64,000 nucleotides of DNA, taken from Nemertoderma westbladi (lineage: Eukaryota; Xenacoelomorpha; Nemertodermatida; Nemertodermatidae). The stretch is from NCBI GenBank assembly GCA_032718475.1, contig JAUCBJ010009087.1, positions 1 to 64,000 on the forward strand, given 5' to 3'. A model generated the notes under the pieces. The model ran no database searches and was not told the origin of the DNA. It worked only from the letters and a program-made list of their open reading frames with translations. The stretch's first letter is position 1. Each line of letters opens with the position of its first letter. Positions 46,046 through 57,189 of this stretch are shown one piece after another. The translations under genes and the position numbers were made by a program.

Positions 46046-49000
46046 GGTATAAAATGTTAAAATAATAGAAGTTCGGAGCAGGTTGGTATAAAATGTTAAA
46101 ATAATAGAAGTTCGGAGCAGGTTGGTATAAAACGTTAAAATAATAGAAGTTCGGAGCAGGTTGGTATAAAATGTTAAAATAATAGAAGTTCGGAGCAGGT
46201 TGGTATAAAATGTTAAAATAATAGAAGTTCGGAGCAGGTTGGTATAAAATGTTAAAATAATAGAAGTTCGGAGCAGGTTGGTATAAAATGTTAAAATAAT
46301 AGAAGTTCGGAGCAGGTTGGTATAAAACGTTAAAATAATAGAAGTTCGGAGCAGGTTGGTATAAAATGTTAAAATAATAGAAGTTCGGAGCAGGTTGGTA
46401 TAAAATGTTAAAATAATAGAAGTTCGGAGCAGGTTGGTATAAAATGTTAAAATAATAGAAGTTCGGAGCAGGTTGGTATAAAATGTTAAAATAATAGAAG
46501 TTCGGAGCAGGTTGGTATAAAATGTTAAAATAATAGAAGTTCGGAGCAGGTTGGTATAAAATGTTAAAATAATAGAAGTTCGGAGCAGGTTGGTATAAAA
46601 TGTTAAAATAATAGAAGTTCGGAGCAGGTTGGTATAAAATGTTAAAATAATAGAAGTTCGGAGCAGGTTGGTATAAAATGTTAAAATAATTGAAGTTCGG
46701 AGCAGGTTGGTATAAAATGTTAAAATAATAGAAGTTCGGAGCAGGTTGGTATAGAATGTTAAAATAATAGAAGTTCGGAGCAGGTTGGTATAGAATGTTA
46801 AAATAATAGAAGTTCGGAGCAGGTTGGTATAAAATGTTAAAATAATTGAAGTTCGGAGCAGGTTGGTATAAAATGTTAAAATAATAGAAGTTCGGAGCAG
46901 GTTGGTATAGAATGTTAAAATAATAGAAGTTCGGAGCAGGTTGGTATAAAATGTTAAAATAATTGAAGTTCGGAGCAGGTTGGTATAAAATGTTAAAATG
47001 ATAGAAGTTCGGAGCAGGTTGGTATAAAATGTTAAAATAATAGAAGTTCGGAGCAGGTTGGTATAAAATGTTAAAATAATAGAAGTTCGGACCAGGTTGG
47101 TATAAAATGTTAAAATAATAGAAGTTCGGAGCAGGTTGGTATAAAATGTTAAAATAATAGAAGTTCGGAGCAGGTTGGTATAAAATGTTAAAATAATAGA
47201 AGTTCGGAGCAGGTTGGTATAAAATGTTAAAATAATAGAAGTTCGGAGCAGGTTGGTATAAAATGTTAAAATAATTGAAGTTCGGAGCAGGTTGGTATAA
47301 AATGTTAAAATAATAGAAGTTCGGAGCAGGTTGGTATAAAATGTTAAAATAATTGAAGTTCGGAGCAGGTTGGTATAAAATGTTAAAATAATAGAAGTTC
47401 GGAGCAGGTTGGTATAAAATGTTAAAATAATAGAAGTTCGGAGCAGGTTGGTATAAAATGTTAAAATAATAGAAGTTCGGAGCAGGTTGGTATAAAATGT
47501 TAAAATAATAGAAGTTCGGAACAGGTTGGTATAAAATGTTAAAATAATAGAAGTTCGGAGCAGGTTGGTATAGAATGTTAAAATAATAGAAGTTCGGAGC
47601 AGGTTGGTATAGAATGTTAAAATAATAGAAGTTCGGAGCAGGTTGGTATAAAATGTTAAAATAATTGAAGTTCGGAGCAGGTTGGTATAAAATGTTAAAA
47701 TAATAGAAGTTCGGAGCAGGTTGGTATAGAATGTTAAAATAATAGAAGTTCGGAGCAGGTTGGTATAAAATGTTAAAATAATTGAAGTTCGGAGCAGGTT
47801 GGTATAAAATGTTAAAATAATAGAAGTTCGGAGCAGGTTGGTATAAAATGTTAAAATAATAGAAGTTCGGAGCAGGTTGGTATAAAATGTTAAAATAATT
47901 GAAGTTCGGAGCAGGTTGGTATAAAATGTTAAAATAATAGAAGTTCGGAGCAGGTTGGTATAAAATGTTAAAATAATAGAAGTTCGGAGCAGGTTGGTAT
48001 AAAATGTTAAAATAATAGAGGTTCGGAGCAGGTTGGTATAAAATGTTAAAATAATAGAAGTTCGGAGCAGGTTGGTATAAAATGTTAAAATAATAGTAGT
48101 TCGGAGCAGGTTGGTATAAAATGTTAAAATAATAGAAGTTCGGAGCAGGTTGGTATAAAATGTTAAAATAATAGAAGTTCGGAGCAGGTTGGTATAAAAT
48201 GTTAAAATAATAGAAGTTCGGAGCAGGTTGGTATAAAATGTTAAAATAATAGAAGTTCGGAGCAGGTTGGTATAAAATGTTAAAATAATAGAAGTTCGGA
48301 GCTGGTTGGTATAAAATGTTAAAATAATAGAAGTTCGGAGCAGGTTGGTATAAAATGTTAAAATAATAGAAGTTCGGAGCAGGTTGGTATAAAATGTTAA
48401 AATAATAGAAGTTCGGAGCTGGTTGGTATAAAATGTTAAAATAATAGAAGTTCGGAGCAGGTTGGTATAAAATTTACAAAATAATAGAAGTTCGGAGCAG
48501 GTTGGTATAAAATGTTAAAATAATAGAAGTTCGGAGCAGGTTGTTATAAAATGTTAAAATAATAGAAGTTCGGAGCAGGTTGGTATAAAATGTTAAAATA
48601 ATAGAAGTTCGGAGCAGGTTGGTATAAAATGTTAAAATAATAGAAGTTCGGAGCAGGTTGGTATAAAATGTTAAAATAATAGAAGTTCGGAGCAGGTTGG
48701 TATAGAATGTTAAAATAATAGAAGTTCGGAGCAGGTTGGTATAAAATGTTAAAATAATAGAAGTTCGGAGCAGGTTGGTATAAAATGTTAAAATAATAGA
48801 AGTTCGGAGCAGGTTGGTATAAAATGTTAAAATAATAGAAGCTCGGAGCAGGTTGGTATAAAATTTTAAAATAATAGAAGTTCGGAGCAGGTTGGTATAA
48901 AATGTTAAAATAATAGAAGTTCGGAGCAGGTTGGTATAAAATGTTAAAATAATAGAAGTTCGGAGCAGGTTGGTATAAAATGTTAAAATAATAGAAGCTC

Positions 49001-49110
49001 GGAGCAGGTTGGTATAAAATGTTAAAATAATAGAAGTTCGGAGCAGGTTGGTATAAAATGTTAAAATAATAGAAGTTCGGAGCTGGTTGGTATAAAATGT
49101 TAAAATAATA
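46046..49110. repeat. 39-bp splice-donor minisatellite, block 3 (about 79 units)
   Basis: In register with block 2 across the LINE. It ends only 23 bases before the acceptor of exon 2 (49133), so nearly the whole intron is array. The marker unit with TATAAAATTTACAAAAT occurs here at 48466 and in block 2 at 42891, a spacing of 5,575 bases. Neighbouring variants keep the same spacing, which shows a duplicated segment of at least 2 kb. Confidence 0.97.
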
Positions 49111-49133
49111 AACATAAATTAATTTATTATTAG

Positions 49134-49282
49134 ATTAGGTGGACGAGTTGGAGCGAATGCAGGGCTCACTCGAGCTCGAGGTGATGGATGTCGAATAGGG
49201 AAGGATTTAGGAGCCACATTTATTTACGGAAAAGGCGGAGATTTCCTAAACAACCCGATGATGTGGTTCATAAATCAATACG
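49134..49282 (+). CDS. Secreted FAD amine oxidase, exon 2
   Basis: The acceptor ATTTATTATTAG ends at 49133 and the donor GGTGAGAG starts at 49283. Joined in phase to exon 1 (AG|A), the codons complete the second FAD-binding motif of the family: RLGGRVGANAG follows the EARSR of exon 1. Then come GKDLGATFIYGKGG, the counterpart of the family's D-x-G-A-x-W-I-H-G segment, and NPMMWFINQY. The exon leaves in phase 1. The match of frame, phase and motif across 37.7 kb is strong evidence that the two exons belong to one gene and that the array lies in its intron. Confidence 0.85.
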
Positions 49283-49771
49283 GTGAGAGACATTATATAT
49301 TTATTGTGATCATTTGTGGCATGTGCAGCTGAAACTTGGCTTGGTTGGCTTGTGTTAGACCACAGGTTGCGTTTTTGTAGGGAGAGATTAGGTTGGCAGT
49401 TCTCCAGTCTGCTGCAAGCGAACAATCAGAAACTTGGCATACATGCAGTATGTACCAGAACACAGGCTGTATCGTTGTGATTACCCCATCTCCAGTCTTT
49501 CCCTTTCGTGTTATTGTTTATAATTCTTACTTCCTGCTTGTTGTTTGTTACCTGGCACATGATATTTTGTGAGGTTTAAACCGTTTGCTATTTATTACCC
49601 GAATAATGTGAACGAATATAGAGGAAATCTGTATACATTTTGCTTAATTATATTGAGTTGACTTAATATATATCACGTGCTGCACGAAGTCCTCATCTCG
49701 CGTAAATATATATTTTGCGCTTTTCATGAACTTGTATTTTGAATTTAATTTTATGTGTAATATTTTTTCAG

Positions 49772-49812
49772 ACGTTACGGCTCTGGGAAAGGGTGTGATT
49801 TCACTATTTTAA
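49772..49812 (+). CDS. Possible short terminal exon of the amine oxidase gene
   Basis: TATTTTTTCAG ends at 49771 and is the best acceptor downstream of exon 2. In phase 1 it would add 14 residues (DVTALGKGVISLF after joining) and stop at TAA 49810-49812. That would give a secreted protein of only about 120 residues, far short of the ~450-500 usual for the family, so it would be a truncated gene or an alternative end. A normal exon 3 outside the window is equally possible. Confidence 0.25.
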
Positions 49813-50299
49813 TTTTTTAATTTTTCTGAATTAAAGTTATATAATATTATGTAAATTATTATAAATGATAATTTAGTAAATTATATTATTATAAATCAAT
49901 ACATTTATCAGCATTGGCTTAATGTCAAAACGCCCTTTATCAATACAACATTACGTACCAGTTACAACAATAAAATTAATGACAAATACAATACCGGTAC
50001 TAATCATATGCAAAATTACAGTATATTTGGAAAGATTAATTTTGCATTAGGTCACTAAATTACTCAATTTTGTTTACAGAAACTATTGTTGATACAGTTA
50101 GAGTCTATAATATACCCTCCTTATCAGTAGTTTGGAAGCAGATAGGCCTACTAATCATTTTACACCCATAACCAGAAAAACAAGATTTTAAATTATTCAT
50201 CATTATTTCTTGCAATAACAATTAAGGTTCTTATTCCTACCACCACCAGCAGATAGATACAATATTTTTTATGTTGCCAAACGAACTTGCCCACAACTG
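49813..50299. other. AT-rich spacer
   Basis: I see no gene. It is AT-rich, with one ATACCGGTAC motif near 49989. It probably holds the 3' UTR of the minus-strand aerolysin-like gene. Confidence 0.35.
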
Positions 50300-51298
50300 T
50301 TAACCCTCGTCAGCAATCACTTCTATTTGACGGCCCGTTCCATCTACAGTGATAGAGCGGAATCTCTTGGCCTTTACGTGAAACGGCCCGTAGGTTCCTT
50401 GCGCCTGCTGGACGATGATATGTTTATGGGGTGGAACCTTTGTACCGGCTTGGGTAGTGACTTCCTGTGTCCAAGTTGCAGATGAAGTGGTCTTCCATTC
50501 ATAACCAATAGAAGTTTCCACATTTACCGAGAAAACCTCCTTAAACGAAGCTCCCACACTTACGGATAGACCGATATTGACCGTCCACTCATTGCCATGA
50601 GTAACACTTGAACCAATTTTCTCTTCGTAATTACAATGCGCTTCCCCTACCCCGTCAGTGTTATCGTATTCACAAACATTTTCCCATTTATCTGTCGCCT
50701 TCCACGTATACTTGTATCCTTTCTTCCATCCGTGGAACTCGGTGTATTCGGGATGATTGTATCGGTCTATTCTAGCGAGATTCACTTTGTTTCCGTCCCC
50801 AGAAGGATGAGCGTGGATGTACAGATTGCCGTCCGTCTCAGTTGTGATCCATAATTTATCCTCGGCGGAGTTCACCCACAACTTAAACTTTTCACTGTAT
50901 CCAGGGTAGACACCATTAGAATCCCCCTTGATGCAATCCCCTCCATAAACACAAGTTATGCCTGTTTTACGTGTCAGATACTTTCCGCGAGAGGTTTTTA
51001 TGGTCACACGATTTGAGCCGTCTCCAAGAAATTCAACATCGAAACGTTCTGGGTCTTTAGCACAGTTGCTACAACGGTTGTACAAAAATAAATCATCATC
51101 TTGTGCCGTTACGAACTTATCGTGGTGGGAGATTAGTATGATCCTATCGTTGCCCACATTTAACGAGCCTACACTGTCTGAATATCCGATGTTGAACCTC
51201 CATAGCTGTTCTCTATTTGTGACGAGACTCGTGCCAGGCGGACCACCATATCCTTCTTCGAAGAATCCTAATAATAACAATGTGAAAATCACGTGCAT
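50300..51298 (-). CDS. Secreted aerolysin-like beta-pore-forming protein, 332 aa
   Basis: The start is ATG 51298; the frame extends to a GTG at 51310, but the ATG puts the signal peptide MHVIFTLLLLGFFEEGYG at the N-terminus. Residues ~25-190 look like a beta-trefoil or fascin-like lectin module with repeated short strands (GKYLTRKTG, KLWITTETDG, GNLYIHAHPSGD) and paired cysteines. The C-terminal ~140 residues have the alternating Ser/Thr/Val strands of the aerolysin fold, with a likely membrane-insertion hairpin between about residues 235 and 285 and a closing beta strand rich in basic residues. It is a single exon ending at TAA. In animals such proteins act in defence, digestion or venom; which applies here cannot be told. 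If the amine oxidase gene continues to the right, this gene is nested in its intron on the other strand. Confidence 0.78.
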   Translation of the reverse strand: MHVIFTLLLLGFFEEGYGGPPGTSLVTNREQLWRFNIGYSDSVGSLNVGNDRIILISHHDKFVTAQDDDLFLYNRCSNCAKDPERFDVEFLGDGSNRVTIKTSRGKYLTRKTGITCVYGGDCIKGDSNGVYPGYSEKFKLWVNSAEDKLWITTETDGNLYIHAHPSGDGNKVNLARIDRYNHPEYTEFHGWKKGYKYTWKATDKWENVCEYDNTDGVGEAHCNYEEKIGSSVTHGNEWTVNIGLSVSVGASFKEVFSVNVETSIGYEWKTTSSATWTQEVTTQAGTKVPPHKHIIVQQAQGTYGPFHVKAKRFRSITVDGTGRQIEVIADEG

Positions 51299-51431
51299 TT
51301 TAAAAATCACCTTTTATTATATTTTTTGATAAATTTATATCTAAAAAACTGCTATAAAGAGTACTTGCGTGATATACAACAGCTACAATAATAATATTAT
51401 AAGGATAGGGTTATATAGGTACATATATACA

Positions 51432-51602
51432 ATGGCTACTGATATAGTAAAGAAAAGTTATAGGAGATTAGAAATAAGAAGCACTGGAGGCGTGGAAACA
51501 TCTCTTGGCTGTTGTTACATGTGTTTCGGACCATCCGAATTATATTCTCTGCTGTCCTATTTGAACCACATGTCGCAGTGTCCGAATGGATACACCGCCT
51601 GA
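51432..51602 (+). CDS. Small ORF (56 aa) with a zinc-finger-like Cys/His motif
   Basis: ATG 51432 to TGA 51600-51602. The peptide has CYMCFGPSELYSLLSYLNH and then MSQC, giving a C-x2-C-x14-H-x3-C spacing like a lone zinc finger. It begins 133 bases from the start of the aerolysin-like gene, divergently, after an AT-rich stretch with TATATAGG. I do not recognise it. It may be an exon of something larger, part of the LINE that follows, or chance. Confidence 0.25.
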   Translation: MATDIVKKSYRRLEIRSTGGVETSLGCCYMCFGPSELYSLLSYLNHMSQCPNGYTA

Positions 51603-51629
51603 ACTGACTTCACAATAGTGTTTTGCAGC

Positions 51630-54600
51630 GTAACAGCATAATGGAGGTGCCACCTCTGATTGCATAGACCCTCTTACTAAGGCAAATCTGGTCCTGTAAC
51701 TAGGACCCCCTTCGTTCTGGGATAAGGACGCCCTTGGTCCTGGATTACGGACCCATATACTTGGCTGCAGGGGTATATGGCCTGGCCAGGCAGATGGTGA
51801 TCTACCAATGGCTGGTCAGGAGTAGAGTGTTCTCATGTCCACTCTGAGTTGAGTGCACTTCACTGTGCGCGACCTGCACCTGGCAGCAGGGGTACAGGGC
51901 ATGGCCCAGCAGATGAGCTGCACAGCCAATAGTGGGTCATGTGCGTCAGAGTAGATATGGGTGATGGGCCTCATATCTGACTCCACTGCGACACCCACCC
52001 TGTGGAATGGCAAACCAGGATGTGGTATTTGGCCCGAGAGCTGACTTGGCAAAAAAGCACCCCCAACCCCCCACTATGGATTAAATTATTAATGCGGAGG
52101 TCCGGCCACTAGAGGCCAGTGGAATTTACGGACACAATAGGCCTCACAGGCGTCAGTTATCTCCTGATCGGCTGTCTGTCTCACCCCCTACTGGAGAGAG
52201 AGCAGCCAACGATTCTTTGAGTCCCTTTCCTGATGACCTTTCTGGGCCAAACCCTGGGTCACCAGGGAGTCCAGATTGTGGGGTGGAGAGAGATTCTGGA
52301 GTTGGAGGCTACTCTCATGTTCCACCCGACCAACCAAGCCATTGGTGAATCTGAGGCAAGTCACCAGAGTAGCCCCAGTTAACACCCTAACACTCGGATC
52401 CCCAATGCGATGCGGTGAACTGACTAACTTGGCAGATAAGCATACTGATAGCGCAGTGGGTGTTCAAGAGCACCGAATGCAGACATGACAGACTGATGAG
52501 GTTCTGATTAAGGACATGGGGGGCGGCTAGCGACTCGCTCTCGCTTCAGCAGATGATAGTGGCAATGGTGGAATTGGTCTATTGATGAATCCAACAGCAC
52601 ATGCAGCATTGGACAAAATAGACCAAATCTCTAACCGCATCATCCTTTGCCACTTCTCATGTTCTGGAGACTGGTTAAGAAGTTTCCTAAGGTGGTTCTG
52701 ATTGAGTGCTATTCACCAACTAGTGTTGCCCCAGTAGAGGAGGTGGAAAACTATCACAATCACATCTACAAGAAGCTACTGGTGAAGTGGTTCAGCATGC
52801 ATTCTTAACAATCCTGGTTCCGTTCATCTTCAGGATTTTATCTCTGGAAATGGATTGTTTTCGGCTGGAACCCAGTTCAAGAAGCGAACTGGAAAGCTAT
52901 GGACTCATAGTGGACCCAGTGGTCACAAGTCCCAGATAGACCATATTCAGTTTCGTAGGAAATACAGGAGCTCTATACAAGACTGTAATGCATTTACACT
53001 TCGATCCTTCTCCAGTGATCACCGCCTTATTGTGGCCAAGGTAAGACTTAGTCTGCGTGCTAGCAGAACAACGAAATCTGCCTCGCCGCGGCATGACTGG
53101 TCCTCTCTGTTGCAACAGCCAAGTGTGAGATCCAGCTTCACACTACAGCTGTGCAACAGGTATGAGGCTCTTGCCTCTGAGGCGGCAGATCACTGTGAGG
53201 GCTATACTGCCTTTACAGAAGCAGTTAAGTTAGCAACTGCAGAAACAGTTCTTGTATACCCTCGTAACAGGAAAAAGGCCCCTTGGACTGACAACAAAGT
53301 TCAGAAGTGCTGAAATGACCTTTATAAGGCACAGAAACAGTCCCGACTCAAACAGACTACAGCGGCCAAGAATGCAGTTAAGGCTGCATCTAGGTCCCTG
53401 AACAGGCAGTACTCTGTTAATTTACAGGAGCTAATAAACCAACAGGTTGATGCCATCAATGATGCTGACGACAGCAGGCAATCATCCCAGGCATGGAAAT
53501 CGATCAATCTGCTTACTGGGCGGAAAAGCCAACCAACCACCAAGGTTAAGGCTGAATCACCAGCTGATCGCCTCAATGGTTGGAAGGCCCACTTTAAAAA
53601 GCTCCTCAATAATGACAGGGTATTGCCTGATAACTTTATAGAAGTAAAAGTGTCTGAGTCTGTACTGCCAGATATTCCCATTGGTGATATCTCCTTTGCA
53701 GAAGTGAAGGCTGCTGCAAAGAGCATTAAGACCAATCGTGCCAGTGGAGTAGATGGTGTTCCCCCTGAGGTCTTTAAAATACCTGAGTGTTTAAAGCTCA
53801 TCTATCCCATCATAGTAGACATGTACAGAACAACAAGAGTCCCACAAGAAATGAAAACAAATAAGTTGGTGCCATTTCCCAAGAATGACAACCTAACACT
53901 CTATGGTTATTTTCGCGGAATCTCATTGATCTCGATTGCTGCAAAGCTATACAATAGAATTCTATTAAATCGCCTCAGGGATCCCATTTAGAGACTGCTG
54001 CGTGGAACTCAGAGTGGGTTCTGTAAAGGTCGTGGGACCATGGAGCAAATTTTGGCACTTAGAAGGATAATTGAAGATTTATTAAAGAAGAAAGGCCTTT
54101 GATTCAGTCTCTCGCACAAGTATGTACAGTAGTGTACAGCATACTTTCACCGTATGGGATCCTGAAAAATTATTGCAGCAATCAGATCAGTATACGATGG
54201 TTCAACAACATTTGTGTCTTCTGTTGACGGTGACACAGAACAAGTGTTATGGGGCGTCCTCCAGGGAGACACACTTGCACCATCCTTGTTCATAATTGTG
54301 GTTGACTATGTTCTACGTCTACGCATGTCCTTAGATCATTAAATGCGATTCCTGATAAAATTATTGCAGCAATCAGATCAGTATACGATGGTTCGACAAC
54401 ATTTGTGTCTACTATTGACGGTCACACAGAACCATTCGAAGTGTTATGGGGAGTTCTCCAGGGAGACACACTTGCGCCATTCTTGTTCATAATTGTGGTT
54501 GATTATGTTCTAGGCATGTCCTTAGATCATCATAATGATGATGGGGTGATGATAACTCCACCTACTGGCTCCAGAAGTCGAGGAAATCCTGCCAAGTACC

Positions 54601-55314
54601 TAACTGATCTAGACTTTGCTGATGACTTAGGAGTACTCTCAGAATCACTACAGGGAGCCCAACGGCTCCTTAGCTCATTAGAACAGGATGCTTCCAGTGT
54701 TCGTCTTTTTATTATCTCCAAAAAGACCAAAATTTTGACAGTAAACTTTGAAAGTCCTCAGCAAGTCTCTGACTGGATGGGCATAAGCTCAAAGGATGGT
54801 ATGCTTGAGCATGTGGATGACTTCTGTTACCTGGGATCATGGAACCGGAAGTCATGTGAGGACCTTCGAATACGTAAGGGAAAGGCATCTAACTGCTGAG
54901 GACACCAAATCTCTGGATGGCACATTCACAAGAATGCTACGCCGGGTTCACTGTTTCAAGTAGATTGCACACATCTCCAACCAGACACTATTTAACATTG
55001 GAGGTATCTCATTGATTCCCCCAAGCTTGACACTAGAACAAAGCCGCCTCCGCTTTGCAGGACATTGCTTTGACATCGTGAGGACTAGCCAGTACATAAT
55101 CCTGTGCTTTGGCAGCCCCATGGAGTGAATAGGCATGGTGGACAGCCCATGACTTTCTTGAGACGCATCTTAAAGGACACTGGCCTTGAAGATGCGGGTG
55201 AATTAGCAAATGTCATGGGTGATAGGGATTTGTGGCGGCGCAAGTTTGTTGACAAGCCAGCACAGCATTCTTAAAAATGCTGCAAAGCAGCATGCCGATC
55301 CTAGTAGTACTAGT
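51630..55314 (+). mobile_element. Long decayed LINE of the TAG-tail group, copy 2
   Basis: From the right, the 3' end (CATGCCGATCCTAGTAGTA) and RT match copy 1. In order: a GC-richer leader with internal repeats at about 51630-52150; endonuclease remnants near 52550-53310 (IECYSPTS-like block near 52700); RT start at 53623-53991 (SGVDGVPPEVFK and ISLISIAAKLYNR); the catalytic FADD near 54620; and the C-terminal domain broken at 54895 and again at 54961. A ~185-bp stretch of RT is duplicated head to tail (54155-54340 and 54345-54533). Many stops and frameshifts show it is dead. The left boundary is a guess from composition. Confidence 0.8.
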
Positions 55315-55619
55315 AGGCAGCATAGCTTCAGATCCGACTAAATGCTGTAGATATTTGCACTGAGGTGTCTCTATTGTATATCTTAAGAAAACAGTGCTCA
55401 TTGAAACACAGCCGGTACAATGGGAACCTGGATTCTGCAGCAGGAGTAAATAAATAGTTGGATAGTTATGGAGTGTACACCCTTGGGAGTTAGTGTGGTG
55501 ACCTCCCTACTCCCTACCTTATAGGTAACAGCCAAGAGAGAGAGAGCAGTTTTCGCTTTGCCTCCGGTGTTTCGCGATTATCACGTTCAGCTTTACTTTA
55601 TTATTATTAACTTTATTTT
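55315..55619. other. Spacer without recognised features
   Basis: I see no coding frame or repeat that I can name between the LINE tail and the next satellite block. A short (AG)n stretch lies near 55540. Confidence 0.4.
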
Positions 55620-56149
55620 CCCAAAGGAATGCCTGTTCGCCACCATGGGCGATCTCCCACAGTAAACCCTTCCACTGTTTCCTAAAGGAATGCCTGTTCA
55701 CCACCATGGGTGATCTTTCACAGTAAACCCTTCCACTGTTTCCTAAAGGAATGCCTGTTCACCACCATGGGTGATCTTCCACAGTAAACCCTTCCACTGT
55801 TTCCTAAAGGAATGCCTGTTCACCACCATGGGTGATCTTCCACAGTAAAACCTTCCACTCTGTTAACTAAAGGAATGCCTGTTCACCACCATGGATGATC
55901 TTCCACAGTAAACCCTTCCACTGTTTCCTAAAGGAATGCCTGTTCACCACCATGGGTGATCTTCCACGGTAAACCCTTCCATTCTGTTTCCTAAAGGAAT
56001 GCCTGTTCACCACCAGCGGTGACCTTCCACAGTAAACCCTTCCACTCTGTTTCCTAAAGGAATGCCTGTTCACCACCATGGGTGATCTTCCACAGTAAAC
56101 CCTTCCACTGTTTCCTAAAGGAATGCCTGTTAAGCACCATGGGTGTAGC
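55620..56149. repeat. 63-bp satellite, block 3 (about 8-9 units)
   Basis: The same unit as at 2.4-7.6 kb, though several copies lack three bases (CCACTGTTTCC instead of CCACTCTGTTTCC). It lies about 300 bases downstream of the second TAG-tail LINE. Confidence 0.93.
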
Positions 56150-56742
56150 GTATTTATACAAATTCAACATGAGAATCGCCAGGTTGTCAATATATAACAC
56201 GGGATTTTCATGTTTCCTTTCGATCAAATAATTCTCTGTTAATCACGTTTATTTCATTATGGGATTCGTCAGATTTATAAATGTACAACTTGTTTGATGA
56301 TTTTATTTACATTTAACCATTATTCTGATAATTGCTGAGAATTATTGCCATTGATTAATTGCTACACATTAACTCTACTTGTGAATTAACATGTTTCATT
56401 AGTAAGTATTGCGTCATTATGATGACTCATCGATTCAAACCGAAATGAATCGCATGTCGATTATTCGCATGCACCATATTGGTGGACTACACGCAAGTAG
56501 AGGTTACTGTAAGCAATTCAAGTTTATAAAATAGAATGAAGCGTGCTGGGTTACAGAGACTGATTTTCTAACCAAAATAATAAACGATGTTGTTTCCAAT
56601 TGAGGGAAATGAGCAGATTACTAACAGAGACACGCATTTTGAGGGCGAAGATTTCTCCGGGCGAAGATTGGACGGGGGCGAAGTTTGCTGCGTACCGAAA
56701 CCTCGTACTGACGCAGCCCAGGACACAGAATTTACTTTTAAT
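56150..56742. other. AT-rich intergenic DNA
   Basis: No gene seen. Sequence composition changes to GC-richer near 56640-56720, just before the 13-bp repeat, with GGGCGAAGATT repeated twice. Confidence 0.35.
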
Positions 56743-57189
56743 GTATAAAGAAGTACTGTAAAGAAGTACTGTAAAGAAGTACTGTAAAGAAGTAATGTAA
56801 AGAAGTACTGTAAAGAAGTACTGTAAAGAAGTACTGTAAAGAAGTACTGTAAAGAAGTACTGTAAAGAAGTACTGTAAAGAAGTACTGTAAAGAAGTACT
56901 GTAAAGAAGTACTGTAAAGAAGTACTGTAAAGAAGTACTGTAAAGAAGTACTGTAAAGAAGTACTGTAAAGAAGTACTGTAAAGAAGTACTGTAAAGAAG
57001 TACTGTAAAGAAGTACTGTAAAGAAGTACTGTAAAGAAGTACTGTAAAGAAGTACTGTAAAGAAGTACTGTAAAGAAGTACTGTAAAGAAGTACTGTAAA
57101 GAAGTACTGTAAAGAAGTACTGTAAATAAGTACTGTAAAGAAGTACTGTAAAGAAGTACTGTAAAGAAGTACTGTAAAGAAGTACTGTA
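56743..57189. repeat. 13-bp minisatellite, about 34 copies
   Basis: The unit AAGAAGTACTGTA is repeated head to tail almost without change. The minus-strand frame of 169 codons across it arises from the repeat. Confidence 0.95.

Noticed and set aside
44009-49115. Long minus-strand frames (147 and 213 codons) repeating NLLRTSIILTFYT
   Set aside because: Pure translation of the 39-bp minisatellite; the period is a multiple of three and the antisense unit has no stop.
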